Source: UBA6168 sp964573725 (GTDB lineage: Bacteria > Bacteroidota > Bacteroidia > Chitinophagales > Saprospiraceae). From it: a stretch of DNA of 42,974 nucleotides. The position numbers were made by a program, and so were the translations under genes. Below, one piece after another: positions 9,246 to 17,690 of the stretch. A model generated the notes under the pieces. It did no database searches. It had not been told where the DNA came from and saw only the letters and a program-made list of their open reading frames with translations. Location of the stretch: NCBI GenBank assembly GCA_964573725.1, contig CAZNLJ010000042.1:1-42974 (forward strand), in the 5' to 3' direction. Each line of letters starts with the position of its first letter. Within the stretch, counting starts at the first letter, position 1.

Positions 9246-9536
9246 TCAGCCCTCCGCCAGGCAAGCGAGGCTCCAGGCGGCGGCTGATTCGAACAGCGCC
9301 TTCGTCTGTTGCCACACCTCCCGGAACAGTTCGGAACGGCGGTAATCTTCCAAGGCCTGAGCACTTTCCCAGCGGCTGATGGTGAACAGCACCTGTGGGT
9401 CATCGAGGTCCTGGTGCAAGGAAAGGTAAAGACAGCCCGGCGAAGCCAGGATATGTGGCCGGTATCGGTCGAAGCGGCGGCGGAAGCTTGGGACTTCCCC
9501 TTCGCGGAAGGTCATTTTGACAATCCTCGTCAACAT
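9246..9536 (-). CDS. Antibiotic biosynthesis monooxygenase (ABM) domain protein
   Basis: A 96-residue single-domain protein with a dimeric alpha+beta barrel pattern: MLTRIVKMTFREGEVPSF as strand and helix, then ILASPGCLYLSLHQDLDDP, VLFTISRWESAQALEDYRRS and a C-terminal helix. Such small ABM/YgiN-like proteins include quinol monooxygenases, heme-degrading enzymes and many of unknown function. The W in SRWES is typical of the family; no specific substrate can be assigned. The start at 9536 follows the family and lies 25 bp after the upstream cohesin-like gene, so this is the last gene of a four-gene unit. Confidence 0.8.
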   Translation of the reverse strand: MLTRIVKMTFREGEVPSFRRRFDRYRPHILASPGCLYLSLHQDLDDPQVLFTISRWESAQALEDYRRSELFREVWQQTKALFESAAAWSLACLAEG

Positions 9537-9561
9537 ATGGAGCAACTTTGCGGACGGTCCC

Positions 9562-10143
9562 TCATTGGATGGAGACCGTTCCGGCCAGGCCGTTGAGCGG
9601 GATGAGCTGACCGGTGGCATCCGACACCTCCCGGACGGTGGGCACATCCCCGAAGGAGACGGTCGCCCGTTCGCCGGCGGCCCCGGTCAGCTGGAAGCAG
9701 ACCTCATATACGGCGGCACCATCGGGTCGGCTGACCCCTTGGACATTTGCATCGTACCAGGAGTGGGTCAGTTTTCCGTCGGCAACGAGCTGGGTACCGA
9801 AATTATTGGCGTTGAGACCGGGGAGGGCGAACCCTTGCAGCCGTCGGAAGGAAAGCAGGGCCGGGTCCCACACCAAGGTATACTGCATGGAGACGATGCC
9901 GTTGAATCCGCGGGCCGCCACCGGCAGGCAAATTTCCTTCCCGGCGGCGGCGGTCCGTCCGCCGACCATCAGGTCGAGGGCGCCGCTGCCCGTCGCCGGC
10001 GCGGATGCGGGCGGCCCGGGAGCCGGTGCGGACGGTTCCCGGGCTTCCGAGACGGCCGCTTCGCGGACTTTGTCATCCTGGCAACCGGACAGGACCGACA
10101 GGGTGGCCAGCAGCAGCAGGCAGGAGGATAGCAGGTATTTCAT
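9562..10143 (-). CDS. Cohesin-like lipoprotein (paralogue 2)
   Basis: A 193-residue lipoprotein. MKYLLSSCLLLLATLSVLSGC is a textbook signal peptide with lipobox LSGC (Cys21), then an Ala/Pro-rich linker (about residues 25-55) and one beta-sandwich domain. That domain has the cohesin-type order: VGGRTAAAGKEICLPVAARGF, the characteristic SMQYTLVWDPALLSFRRLQ and a C-terminal VCFQLTGAAGERATVSFGD. Cohesin modules elsewhere bind dockerins or act as surface adhesion modules; no dockerin is seen in this window. It shares clear similarity with the gene 47 bp upstream (NFGT, HSWYD versus FSWYD, PTV.E), indicating tandem duplication. Likely outer-membrane-anchored; partner unknown. Confidence 0.8.
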   Translation of the reverse strand: MKYLLSSCLLLLATLSVLSGCQDDKVREAAVSEAREPSAPAPGPPASAPATGSGALDLMVGGRTAAAGKEICLPVAARGFNGIVSMQYTLVWDPALLSFRRLQGFALPGLNANNFGTQLVADGKLTHSWYDANVQGVSRPDGAAVYEVCFQLTGAAGERATVSFGDVPTVREVSDATGQLIPLNGLAGTVSIQ

Positions 10144-10190
10144 TGTACAGCATTTTTCATTTCCATGCCGGGCGGACCGGCGGCGACAGC

Positions 10191-10712
10191 TTACCGGACC
10201 CGGACGCTGCCGCTCCGACAGACCAGGGGAAGGATACGACCGCCGGCGTCCGCAATTTCGATGACCGTCGGTTGTCCGTCGATGGTCAAGGCGGAAGAAG
10301 AGCCGGGCTGGCCGGATGCCCGGAAACAGAGGTCGAAGCAATGGACCCTGCCCGACCGGGAGAATCCCCTCAGCTGCGGATCGTACCAGGAAAAGGTCAA
10401 GGTTCCCTCCCGGACCGAGTGCGTGCCGAAATTGCTCCGGCCCAGGGAAGGGAGCGACAGCGCGCCGACCTGCAGGAATTGCAGCACGGCGGGATCCCAA
10501 TGCAGGGAAAACTGCATGGACAGGATGTTGTCGAATGTATCCACCCGGACCGGGACACAGACCTGGCTGTCCGGCGATACCTCCAGGGCCGGCATTTCCA
10601 GCCGGAAGGTATCCGGGGCCGCCGTTGCCGGCGGTACCTGGCCGGACCGGTCACCGGAGCCGGCGAGCCACCAGCAGCAGACGGACAGGCAAACGGGAAT
10701 CAGCACCTTCAT
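10191..10712 (-). CDS. Cohesin-like secreted protein (paralogue 1)
   Basis: A 173-residue protein starting MKVLIPVCLSVCCWWLAGSG, a hydrophobic signal peptide with three Cys at positions 8, 12 and 13 but no convincing lipobox, so secretion rather than lipidation is the safer call. The remainder is a single cohesin-like beta-sandwich: VSPDSQVCVPVRVDTFDNI, SMQFSLHWDPAVLQFLQVG, NFGTHSVREGTLTFSWYD, FDLCFRASGQPGSSSALTI. The SMQ..L.WDPA.L.F motif and NFGT..V..G.LT.SWYD are shared with the downstream gene, marking a tandem pair. It lies 48 bp after the amidohydrolase gene. Two M-codons lie upstream; the 10712 ATG directly precedes the signal peptide. Confidence 0.78.
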   Translation of the reverse strand: MKVLIPVCLSVCCWWLAGSGDRSGQVPPATAAPDTFRLEMPALEVSPDSQVCVPVRVDTFDNILSMQFSLHWDPAVLQFLQVGALSLPSLGRSNFGTHSVREGTLTFSWYDPQLRGFSRSGRVHCFDLCFRASGQPGSSSALTIDGQPTVIEIADAGGRILPLVCRSGSVRVR

Positions 10713-10760
10713 TTCATTTTCATTTTGAAGCATCCCGGAACCGGGGGCGCCCCGAGGGGT

Positions 10761-11960
10761 TCAAGCCAGGCGGCGGACCCGGGTGGCGGGGCCGACCGAG
10801 CCGCCGGCATCCAGGTCGAGCAGGTTGATACCGGGCGACTTCCCCGGCGTGACCGAGCCGAGGTCCTCCTCGAAGCCGAGTGCCCTGGCCCCGTTCAACG
10901 TCGCCCACCGGAGCATTGTTTCAAAGTCGATATGGCTTTGGTACCGGGCGATGGTCCGCAATTCCTCCAGGACGGACAGCGACCAATTGGAGGTGAGGCT
11001 GTCCGTACCGATACAGAGCTGCGCCCCTTCGTCCAGGAAGCGGCGGTAGGCCGGGAGCCGGTTTTCGATGTAGAGGTTGGCATTGGGACAGACCGCCCAG
11101 AAGCAACCATGGTCCGCCCAAGCCATGGCGGCGCGGATATCCTCCGGCCGGCTGAAGGAATTGTGGACCAGCAGCAGCCGATGGCGGGGATCCAGGTGGT
11201 CGAGGGCATAATGGACGGAGGGCCGGCCGGTGGGTTCGAAATCGTCGATCGGGATATCGAAAGACCGGTAAAAAGAGCGGAAATCCCCGGAGCCATCCAG
11301 GAAGAACTGGTCCTCATGGGCCGTTTCCTGGTTATGGATGCTGACGGTGAGCGGTCCGGTTCCGTCGGCAGAATCCCGGTTGGCCGCATTGATGCGGGCG
11401 AACAAGTCCGCCGAGACCGTATAAGGAGCGTGGGGGACACAACTTTTGCGATGCCCTTCGGACCGGCCGGGCTGTTGCCGGAAGACCTCCCAGTATCCTT
11501 CGAAGGTCTTGTCCGTCCAATCCTTCCGGAGGAAATCGAACATTTCGACGAACGTATAGTAGCGGATGCGGCTGTTGCGTTTGACCGCGGCGGTATCCGC
11601 CTTATTGGAAATATCGCCGACGGCGACGATACCGGCCTCGTACATGGATAGGTCGGCCTGCCGGATGGCCTCCGAGATGGCATCCGGGGATACGTCCCGG
11701 TGCCGGACCACCGTCTGCAGGAAGGGGAGCAGGCCCGTGCCGGTCGGGGCGACCCCCAGCAGGTGGGAGAGTTCGAGGTGGCAATGGGCATTGACGAAAC
11801 CGGGGACAAGCACGCCCTGATGCACTTCGAGGGAAGCGGGGTCGTGGTTGTCCCGGGTATCCAGGGCGAGAACCTTGCCCTGGTCGTCGAGGATGACGAC
11901 CCCCTGGTCGATCAGGGGTGCATCCACGGGAAAGAGGCGGTCGGCGGTCAATTTGCGCAT
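10761..11960 (-). CDS. Amidohydrolase-superfamily deaminase/hydrolase
   Basis: A 399-residue TIM-barrel metal enzyme. Metal and catalytic residues are visible: H59 and H61 in NAHCHLELSHL, H209 and E212 in SIHNQETAHED, H266 in LLVHNSFS and D320 in IGTDSLTSNWSLS. The SLTSN..L pattern and the H-N-x-E segment fit the ATZ/TRZ/aminodeoxyfutalosine deaminase group, which deaminates purine- or triazine-like rings. A menaquinone (futalosine) pathway role is possible, since Bacteroidota members with HCHLELSHL are often annotated so, but no other mqn gene is in view. It is the first gene of a unit continuing into the two cohesin-like genes. The start at 11960 (MRKLTADRLFPV) begins the N-terminal beta-sandwich strand. 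Confidence 0.85.
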   Translation of the reverse strand: MRKLTADRLFPVDAPLIDQGVVILDDQGKVLALDTRDNHDPASLEVHQGVLVPGFVNAHCHLELSHLLGVAPTGTGLLPFLQTVVRHRDVSPDAISEAIRQADLSMYEAGIVAVGDISNKADTAAVKRNSRIRYYTFVEMFDFLRKDWTDKTFEGYWEVFRQQPGRSEGHRKSCVPHAPYTVSADLFARINAANRDSADGTGPLTVSIHNQETAHEDQFFLDGSGDFRSFYRSFDIPIDDFEPTGRPSVHYALDHLDPRHRLLLVHNSFSRPEDIRAAMAWADHGCFWAVCPNANLYIENRLPAYRRFLDEGAQLCIGTDSLTSNWSLSVLEELRTIARYQSHIDFETMLRWATLNGARALGFEEDLGSVTPGKSPGINLLDLDAGGSVGPATRVRRLA

Positions 11961-12069
11961 GATGGACGGCGGTAGGCTGCCGGGAGGGGAAATGCGGGGC
12001 GGAGCCCGGATTTCGCCATCCGCGGGCGCGTCCCGGCACAACCGGGACGATGATGTCGTGTTGCGACCG

Positions 12070-12077
12070 CAAAAGTA
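12070..12077 (-). promoter_or_regulatory. -7 promoter element for the amidohydrolase unit
   Basis: Minus-strand TACTTTTG is an exact TAnnTTTG match about 110 bases upstream of the amidohydrolase ATG, within the gap between the oxidoreductase stop and this gene. A CAAG (minus CTTG) at 12091 is closer than normal for a -33 element. Motif evidence only. Confidence 0.4.
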
Positions 12078-12145
12078 GGACAGATTCCGTCAAGCGTGGC
12101 GGGAAGATTGCAACCGGGGGGGCGGGATCGGCACGGAATCGCGGA

Positions 12146-13138
12146 TCAGCCGGAAGGCAGGTTCCGTTCGATGGCGGCCATCACCGCCCAGGCGAGGTCG
12201 AGGGCGGCCCAGCCGTCGGACAGGGTGACCGGAGGCGGGGAATGCAGGCGGATCGCCTCCGAGAAAGCGCGCAATTCCTCCGTGATGGCATTGTGCGGGG
12301 TGGTGGCCGGCATATCGACGGAAATGACCTTGGTACCGGCGGGCGTATCCAGTTCGAAGGCCAAGGGAGGGAGCGGTTGGCCGTCGGCGGGCGCCATGCG
12401 CATGACCTGCGCGTTCTTTTCCAGGAAATCCAGGCCGACGTAGGCATCCTTCTGGAAGAGGCGGACCTTGCGCATCTGCTTCATGGACATCCGGCTGGCG
12501 GTGAGGTTGGCGACACAGCCGTTCTCGAACCGGATCCTTGCGTTGGCGATATCGGGGGTCTCGCTGACGACCGCCACCCCGGCGGCGCTGATATCCAGGA
12601 CCGGGGAGCGGACCAGGTGCAGGATGATGTCCAGGTCGTGGATCATGAGGTCCAGCACGACGGGGACATCCGTTCCGCGGGGTTGGAAATGAGCGAGGCG
12701 GTGCGCCTCGATGAACATGGGCCGGAGCGGCAGGTGCCGGACGGCCTGCAGGGCGGGGTTGAAGCGTTCGACGTGGCCGACCATGGCGGTGCGGTCCACC
12801 CGGTGTGCCAGGCGGACCAGTTCCTCCGCCTCCGCCGGGGTGGCGGCCAGGGGTTTTTCGATGAACACATGCTTCCCCGCCAGCAGGGCCTCCTTCGCCA
12901 GGGCGAAATGCGAAGGGGTAGGCGTGACGATATCGACCACATCGACGGCGGCCAGCAATTCGGCCCGGCTGGCGAAAGCGGTGATTCCCGTGGCGGCCGA
13001 CACGGCATGCGCCGTTTCCGGATCCAGGTCGTGGAATCCGCACAACCGGAAGCATTCCGGGATTTCCTGCAGGCACTTCAGGTGGATCTTACCCAGGTGG
13101 CCCGCACCGATGACGCCGATTCGAAGGTCCATGCGCAT
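12146..13138 (-). CDS. Gfo/Idh/MocA-family NAD(P)-dependent oxidoreductase
   Basis: A 331-residue protein with an N-terminal Rossmann fold (LRIGVIGAGHLGKIHLKCL) and the family's EKP motif in GKHVFIEKPLAATPAEAEEL (about residues 91-110). It is followed by the GHVERFNPA segment and the C-terminal dimerising beta-sheet domain with DLMIHDLDIILHLV, where H and D form the usual active site. Members oxidise or reduce sugar-type hydroxyls such as UDP-GlcNAcA or inositol; the H-x-ERFNPA form is common in UDP-N-acetylglucosamine dehydrogenase-like and virulence-factor MviM-like members. The substrate cannot be fixed from sequence. Starts at 13138 (MRMDLRIG) or 13132; the frame stays open to 13447 without family resemblance. 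Confidence 0.88.
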   Translation of the reverse strand: MRMDLRIGVIGAGHLGKIHLKCLQEIPECFRLCGFHDLDPETAHAVSAATGITAFASRAELLAAVDVVDIVTPTPSHFALAKEALLAGKHVFIEKPLAATPAEAEELVRLAHRVDRTAMVGHVERFNPALQAVRHLPLRPMFIEAHRLAHFQPRGTDVPVVLDLMIHDLDIILHLVRSPVLDISAAGVAVVSETPDIANARIRFENGCVANLTASRMSMKQMRKVRLFQKDAYVGLDFLEKNAQVMRMAPADGQPLPPLAFELDTPAGTKVISVDMPATTPHNAITEELRAFSEAIRLHSPPPVTLSDGWAALDLAWAVMAAIERNLPSG

Positions 13139-13503
13139 GGTTTTTTCAAGGACAGGCCGGAACCGACCCGTCCGATGCTGCAAAGAAAAGCACTTCCGCA
13201 CAATCCGGGAAGCCGGTTCGGCTTCCCGGCGGGACTTTCGGCAAAGCGGACGGACGGACAGGACCGGCGACCGTAGGGTTCCCATATGACGGGGCGCTAC
13301 GACAAGAAAGGCCGTCCCTTGGCGGCCCGGCACCTGCCCCGGCAGGACCACGACGCCGGCGTACCCGGAGGCGGACGGCGGGTTGCCGCCAAAAATGAGC
13401 CACCCGGAGGCCTGTTTTTTTAGCCCCATGTGCTTAATTTTGCCCAAACAGCCGGCTGTCGCCGCGTGACGGCGGCAGCACGAAGCAACCGCCGAACCGC
13501 ACG
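13139..13503. other. Divergent intergenic region between the Gfo/Idh/MocA gene and recN
   Basis: About 365 bp without a convincing gene. The left 260 bp is ordinary GC-rich sequence that stays open on the minus strand but has no family resemblance. The right end becomes AT-richer and holds the recN promoter element at 13435-13442. TTTCTTTG on the minus strand near 13182-13189 is one mismatch from TAnnTTTG and could serve the oxidoreductase. Confidence 0.5.
13435..13442 (+). promoter_or_regulatory. -7 promoter element for recN
   Basis: TAATTTTG is an exact TAnnTTTG match 62 bases before the recN ATG, preceded by an AT-rich stretch with a T-run at 13415-13421. No LexA-type palindrome is evident nearby. 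Confidence 0.45.
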
Positions 13504-15165
13504 ATGATAAAAAAGCTCAGCATCCGCAACTACGCCATCATCTCGGCACTGGAGATCGACTTTCCCGAAGGGCTCACCATCATCACGGGAGAGACGGGCG
13601 CCGGAAAATCCATCCTGTTGGGAGCCTTGGGCTTGATCATGGGGGAACGGGCAGATTCCAAATCCCTGTTCCAGGAAGGGGAAAAGTGCGTCATCGAGGG
13701 GTGGTTCGACTTGTCCGGTTACGAGCTGCGGGAGTTTTTCGAAGCGCAGGACATCGACTACGACGACAGCTGTGTCATCCGCCGGGAGCTGACCCCGGCC
13801 GGGAAGTCGAGGGCATTCGTCAACGATACGCCCGTCAACCTGGAGGTCCTGCGGCAGCTGACCGGCGCCCTGGTCGACCTGCACCAGCAATTCGACACCC
13901 TCGACATCCATCAGGTGTCCTTCCAGCTGCGGATGGTCGACGCTTTGGCCGGCAACCAGGGCCTCCTGGGCCGCTACCAGACCGGGTTCCGGCAATACAC
14001 CCAGGCCCGAAACCGGCTGCGGACCTTGCGGGCCGACCAGGAAAAAGCCGTCCAGGAACGTGATTTCCTGCAATTCCAATTGCGGGAATTCCAAACGGCG
14101 AACCTCGAGGCGGAGGAGCAGGAACGGCTGGAGGCCTTGCTCGACCAGCTCACCCATGCGGAAGCCCTCAAGCGGACCCTCACGGCCGCATCCCATTTCA
14201 TCACGGAGGGGGAGCTGCCGCTCAGCGGCCAGTTGAACGACCTGCAACGGCAGTTGGCCGAGGTACGCCGTTACCACCCGGCCTTGCCGGAGTTGCATCG
14301 GCGCTTGGAAACCCTCGGGCTGGAACTGGACGACCTGGCTGGCGAGTTCGAGAAACTGGCGGAGGGAACCGAATACGACCCGGAACGCATCCTGGCCGTC
14401 CAGCAACGCCTGGACATCCTGTACCGCCTTCAGCACAAACACCGGGTCAGCACCGTCGCGGAGCTGCTGGAGCTCCAGCGTCAGCTGCAGGAAAGACTGG
14501 ACGGGCTGGACCACCAGGGTACGGAGCTGGAAGGATTGGAAAAGGAGGTGGCCGAACGGTCCGGGCAGCTGCGGGTATTGGCCGGGGAACTCTCCAGCCG
14601 CCGGCGGGAAACCGCACCGGTCTTTTCGGACAAGGTCCGGGAGATGCTGACGCAACTGTCCATGCCCCACACCCGGTTCGAAATCGCGGTGGAGACCCAC
14701 GACACCTTGACCGCCACCGGGCAGGATGGCATCCGTTTCCTGTTCGCCGCCAATCCCGGCAGTCGCCTGCAAGCCATCCGGGACGTGGCCAGCGGCGGGG
14801 AGCTGAGCCGGCTCACGCTGGTGACGAAGTCCCTCGTCGCCAGTGCCATCCCCTTGCCTACGCTGATTTTCGACGAAATCGACCAGGGCGTCTCCGGCGA
14901 TGTCGCCCTGCAGATGGGCAACATCCTGAGCCGCTTGTCGAACCACCACCAGGTGGTGGTCATCACCCATTCCCCGCAGGTGGCCTCCAAGGCGGATGCC
15001 CATTATTTCATATACAAGCGGGTGCAGGATGGCCACACCACCACCAATGTCCGCCAGCTCGACCGGACCGAACAAATCAAGGCCCTCGCCGTCATGCTCA
15101 GCCAAAATCCGCCCAGCGAGGCGGCCCTCGCCAATGCGAAGGACCTGATGGAGCGACCGGTGTAA
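13504..15165 (+). CDS. recN: DNA repair protein RecN
   Basis: A 553-residue SMC-like ATPase involved in double-strand break repair. The N-terminal ATP-binding half opens with MIKKLSIRNYAIISALEIDF and the Walker A GETGAGKS (29-36). The middle, about residues 150-390, is a Gln/Glu/Leu/Arg-rich coiled coil interrupted by a short turn. The C-terminal half has the ABC signature ASGGELSRLTLVTKSL and Walker B TLIFDEIDQGVSGDVALQMG, then VVITHSPQVASKAD with the switch His. Length and the SGGELSR/FDEID..VSG pair are diagnostic. The ATG follows the promoter closely. It is convergent with the bS21 gene. Confidence 0.96.
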   Translation: MIKKLSIRNYAIISALEIDFPEGLTIITGETGAGKSILLGALGLIMGERADSKSLFQEGEKCVIEGWFDLSGYELREFFEAQDIDYDDSCVIRRELTPAGKSRAFVNDTPVNLEVLRQLTGALVDLHQQFDTLDIHQVSFQLRMVDALAGNQGLLGRYQTGFRQYTQARNRLRTLRADQEKAVQERDFLQFQLREFQTANLEAEEQERLEALLDQLTHAEALKRTLTAASHFITEGELPLSGQLNDLQRQLAEVRRYHPALPELHRRLETLGLELDDLAGEFEKLAEGTEYDPERILAVQQRLDILYRLQHKHRVSTVAELLELQRQLQERLDGLDHQGTELEGLEKEVAERSGQLRVLAGELSSRRRETAPVFSDKVREMLTQLSMPHTRFEIAVETHDTLTATGQDGIRFLFAANPGSRLQAIRDVASGGELSRLTLVTKSLVASAIPLPTLIFDEIDQGVSGDVALQMGNILSRLSNHHQVVVITHSPQVASKADAHYFIYKRVQDGHTTTNVRQLDRTEQIKALAVMLSQNPPSEAALANAKDLMERPV

Positions 15166-15211
15166 ATAAAAAATCCCGGAAGCGTATCCAAGGGTAAATA
15201 CGCTGCCGGGA
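15165..15211 (-). terminator. Intrinsic terminator of the bS21 gene
   Basis: TCCCGGAAGCGTAT (15174-15187) pairs with ATACGCTGCCGGGA (15198-15211) with one mismatch, a 14-bp stem around a 10-nt loop. Read on the minus strand it is followed by TTTTTTATT (plus 15165-15173), the expected U-tract. It therefore terminates the minus-strand bS21 transcript, and the hairpin may also stop recN transcripts from the other side. Confidence 0.8.
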
Positions 15212-15249
15212 AAGGCGAAATCAATTTATTTTCGGGCGGCGACCGGCTG

Positions 15250-15444
15250 TCAGAGCTCGGAGGCCATCGCTTTCTGGTTCTTGTAGATGGCTTTCAGCTT
15301 CTCGCTCCTGCGCACGACGGACGGCTTGTTGAATTCCTTGCGGCTACGGAGCTGCTTGATGACTTGTGTCTGTTGATACTTGCGCTTGTAACGCTTCAGG
15401 GCCTGGTCGATGGATTCCCCGCTTTTGACGTCGATGATAAGCAT
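15250..15444 (-). CDS. rpsU: 30S ribosomal protein bS21
   Basis: A 64-residue basic protein of the small ribosomal subunit involved in translation initiation on the 30S platform. The full bS21 pattern is present: MLIIDVKSGESIDQALKRYK, then KYQQTQVIKQLRSRKEF and SEKLKAIYKNQ. Length matches Bacteroidota bS21. Known Bacteroidota bS21 occludes the anti-Shine-Dalgarno on the ribosome, consistent with the lack of SD sequences in this window. It has its own promoter and a strong terminator, so it appears monocistronic. Confidence 0.97.
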   Translation of the reverse strand: MLIIDVKSGESIDQALKRYKRKYQQTQVIKQLRSRKEFNKPSVVRRSEKLKAIYKNQKAMASEL

Positions 15445-15853
15445 ATGGATGAAATGATTTTTTTTTCACGGCCGACGGGGAACGGAAGGTAATGTTCCCG
15501 GACAGCGGGCGCAAAATTAGGGAAGTCGGGGCAAAAAAGAAATTACTTTGCGGTAAAAGTTCCTAAAAAATTCCGGGGGCAGTGGGAAGGAAAGCACGGC
15601 CCTCGCCCGGCCGGTGCGGTTGGCCGTGCTGCCCGGCGCCGGTTCGAACGGTGTCCGTGCCGCGGGGGGTACCCCGTACGCGCCTGCGTCGGTCCGTCCC
15701 ATTTTTCAGGCAATGTGTCGATACAAGGCCACAGGGCAGCCGATTTTATGCTAATTTCGTCGGAATATTCCACCTAATTTTTTTTTATCAATTGATTATC
15801 AGCCTATTAATCCCAAATCGGAAAAACAGGCTGCATCAGAACTGCACAGCAAC
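15445..15853. other. Intergenic region between rpsU and ino1
   Basis: About 410 bp with no credible gene. The left end carries the rpsU promoter. The right 120 bp (15735-15853) is AT-rich with TAATTTCG at 15750-15757, one mismatch from TAnnTTTG, as a possible ino1 -7 element. The centre is GC-rich and unremarkable. Confidence 0.5.
15512..15519 (-). promoter_or_regulatory. -7 promoter element for rpsU
   Basis: Minus-strand TAATTTTG is an exact TAnnTTTG match 68 bases upstream of the rpsU ATG. A minus-strand TTTTTTG lies at plus 15532-15538; the spacing is shorter than the consensus for a -33 element. Confidence 0.45.
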
Positions 15854-17158
15854 ATGACAAACATCAAGGCATCCACAGGCAAGCTCGGCATCCTGCTTCC
15901 CGGCATGGGAGCGGTCGCCTCCACCTTCATGGCCGGGGTAATTGCGGTAAACAAGGGGCTGGCGCACCCGATCGGTTCCGTCTCCCAGATGGGCAAGATC
16001 CGCCTGGGCAAGCGCACGGAGAACCGGAACCCCCTGATCCGGGATTTCGTCCCCTTGGCGCCGTTGTCGGACATTGTGTTCGGCGGTTGGGATATATTTG
16101 AGGACAACATGTACGAATCGGCGCTGCACGCCAAGGTCTTGGATCCGGCGCTGGTCGCGCAGCTGCGGCCGGAGCTGGAGGCCATCCGGCCGATGAAGGC
16201 GGTGTTCGACCGTCGGTACGTGAAGAAACTGGACGGCCCGAACGTCAAGCCCGAAACCGACAAGATGGCGTTGGCGGAAGCGGTGATGGAGGACATCCGG
16301 CAGTTCCAGGCGACGCACGGCTGCGAACGGCTGGTCATGGTCTGGTGCGGATCCACGGAAATATTCATCGAGGCCGGGGAAGTCCATTCCACCCTAGAGA
16401 AATTGGAGGAGGGGCTTCGGCGCAACAACCCCGGCATTCCGCCGAGCATGATCTATGCCTATGCGGCGTTGAAGATGGGGATTCCCTACGCCAACGGGGC
16501 CCCGAACCTATCCTGCGACGTACCGGCGATGGTGGAGCTGTCGAAGCTGACGCAGGCGCCCATCGCCGGCAAGGATTTCAAGACGGGGCAAACCCTGATG
16601 AAGACCATCATCGCGCCCGGCCTGAAGGCCCGTTCGCTGGGGGTCCGCGGCTGGTTTTCGACCAACATCCTGGGGAACCGGGACGGGGAGGTACTGGACG
16701 ACCCCGACAGCTTCCGCACCAAGGAGGTATCCAAGCTGGGCGTCCTGGAGGAGATCCTGCAGCCCGAGCTGAACCCCGACCTGTACGGGGACCTGTACCA
16801 CAAGGTTCGCATCAACTACTACCCCCCGCACGGCGACAACAAGGAAGGGTGGGACAACATCGACATTTTCGGATGGTTGGGCTACGGGATGCAGATCAAG
16901 ATCGACTTCCTGTGCCGGGATTCCATCCTGGCCGCCCCCATCGTGCTGGACCTGGCCTTGTTCCTGGACCTGGCCAAGCGGGCCGGCCTGTACGGCATCC
17001 AGGAATGGCTTTCCTTCTACCTGAAGTCGCCGCAGGCGGCGGAGGGCCTGCATCCGCAGCACGACATCTTTTTGCAGCATCAGAAACTGCTGAACACCCT
17101 GCGCCACCTGATGGGAGAAACGCTGATTACCCATCTGGGCATGGATTACTATTATTAA
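15854..17158 (+). CDS. ino1: Inositol-3-phosphate synthase (myo-inositol-1-phosphate synthase)
   Basis: A 434-residue NAD-dependent enzyme converting glucose 6-phosphate to 1D-myo-inositol 3-phosphate, the entry step to inositol lipids. It has an N-terminal Rossmann segment LGILLPGMGAVASTFMAGV, the family stretches VFGGWDIFEDNMYESAL, VMVWCGSTEIF and PYANGAPNLSCDVPAM, and a catalytic region with GKDFKTGQTLMKT (the conserved Lys-containing K-D-x-K-T-G-Q motif). The C-terminus holds NILGNRDGEVL and a WDNIDIFGWLGY.MQIK stretch. Length is that of the Bacteroidota form, shorter than eukaryotic enzymes. It heads a block with PgpA, a deiodinase-like protein, GtrA and a lipid kinase, which points to phosphatidylinositol or inositol-sphingolipid synthesis. 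No CDP-alcohol phosphotransferase is in the window. Confidence 0.95.
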   Translation: MTNIKASTGKLGILLPGMGAVASTFMAGVIAVNKGLAHPIGSVSQMGKIRLGKRTENRNPLIRDFVPLAPLSDIVFGGWDIFEDNMYESALHAKVLDPALVAQLRPELEAIRPMKAVFDRRYVKKLDGPNVKPETDKMALAEAVMEDIRQFQATHGCERLVMVWCGSTEIFIEAGEVHSTLEKLEEGLRRNNPGIPPSMIYAYAALKMGIPYANGAPNLSCDVPAMVELSKLTQAPIAGKDFKTGQTLMKTIIAPGLKARSLGVRGWFSTNILGNRDGEVLDDPDSFRTKEVSKLGVLEEILQPELNPDLYGDLYHKVRINYYPPHGDNKEGWDNIDIFGWLGYGMQIKIDFLCRDSILAAPIVLDLALFLDLAKRAGLYGIQEWLSFYLKSPQAAEGLHPQHDIFLQHQKLLNTLRHLMGETLITHLGMDYYY

Positions 17159-17198
17159 GCGCGAACCGGCGGCTGTAAGGCCGCCCGACGGACGGCCT

Positions 17199-17690
17199 AT
17201 GGAGAAGCGAGTCACGACGATACTGGCCCGGATCATCGCCACCGGGGCGGGCAGCGGGTATTCCCCCCTGGCCCCGGGCACTGCGGGCTCCCTGTTGGGG
17301 GCCGTACTATGGTGGGTTTGGGCGGACCGGGTTTCCCGCAGCGGATGGGACCCCCTTCTCGGCACGGCGCTTTCCATCGGCTGGATCCTGCTCGCCATCG
17401 CCGCCGGTGTCTGGGCATCCGGGCGGGTGGTTCCGGACTGGGGCAAGGACCCGTCCCGGGTGGTGGTCGACGAGATCGCCGGCACCTGGATCGCCCTGCT
17501 CCTCCTGCCGCACCAACTTGCCGCCTATACCTTGGGGCTGGTCCTGTTCCGGCTGTTCGATATCTGGAAGCCCTTGGGTATCCGGCGGCTGGAAAGATAT
17601 CCGGGCGGTTGGGGCATCATGCTGGACGATGTGGCGGCGGGATTGTATGCCGCGGTTGTCGGGGTCGCCCTATCCAATCTATTCGCCTGA
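17199..17690 (+). CDS. pgpA: Phosphatidylglycerophosphatase A-family phosphatase
   Basis: A 163-residue integral membrane phosphatase. The family hallmarks are all present: GSGYSPLAPGTAGSLLGAV near residues 18-36, RVVVDEIAGTWIALLLLP (about 88-105, acidic catalytic residues), LFRLFDIWKPLGIRRLE and GIMLDDVAAGLYAA. PgpA removes the phosphate from phosphatidylglycerophosphate. In an ino1 operon it may instead act on phosphatidylinositol phosphate, since Bacteroides inositol-lipid loci also pair Ino1 with a dedicated phosphatase; that assignment is inference. It follows ino1 by 40 bp. Its TGA shares one base with the next ATG (TGATG at 17688-17692), indicating translational coupling. Confidence 0.92.
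   Translation: MEKRVTTILARIIATGAGSGYSPLAPGTAGSLLGAVLWWVWADRVSRSGWDPLLGTALSIGWILLAIAAGVWASGRVVPDWGKDPSRVVVDEIAGTWIALLLLPHQLAAYTLGLVLFRLFDIWKPLGIRRLERYPGGWGIMLDDVAAGLYAAVVGVALSNLFA

Noticed and set aside
13139..13447. N-terminal extension of the Gfo/Idh/MocA oxidoreductase
   Set aside because: The frame stays open 103 codons upstream, but the Rossmann motif begins directly at 13138 as in the family, and the extension lacks signal-peptide character or conserved motifs.
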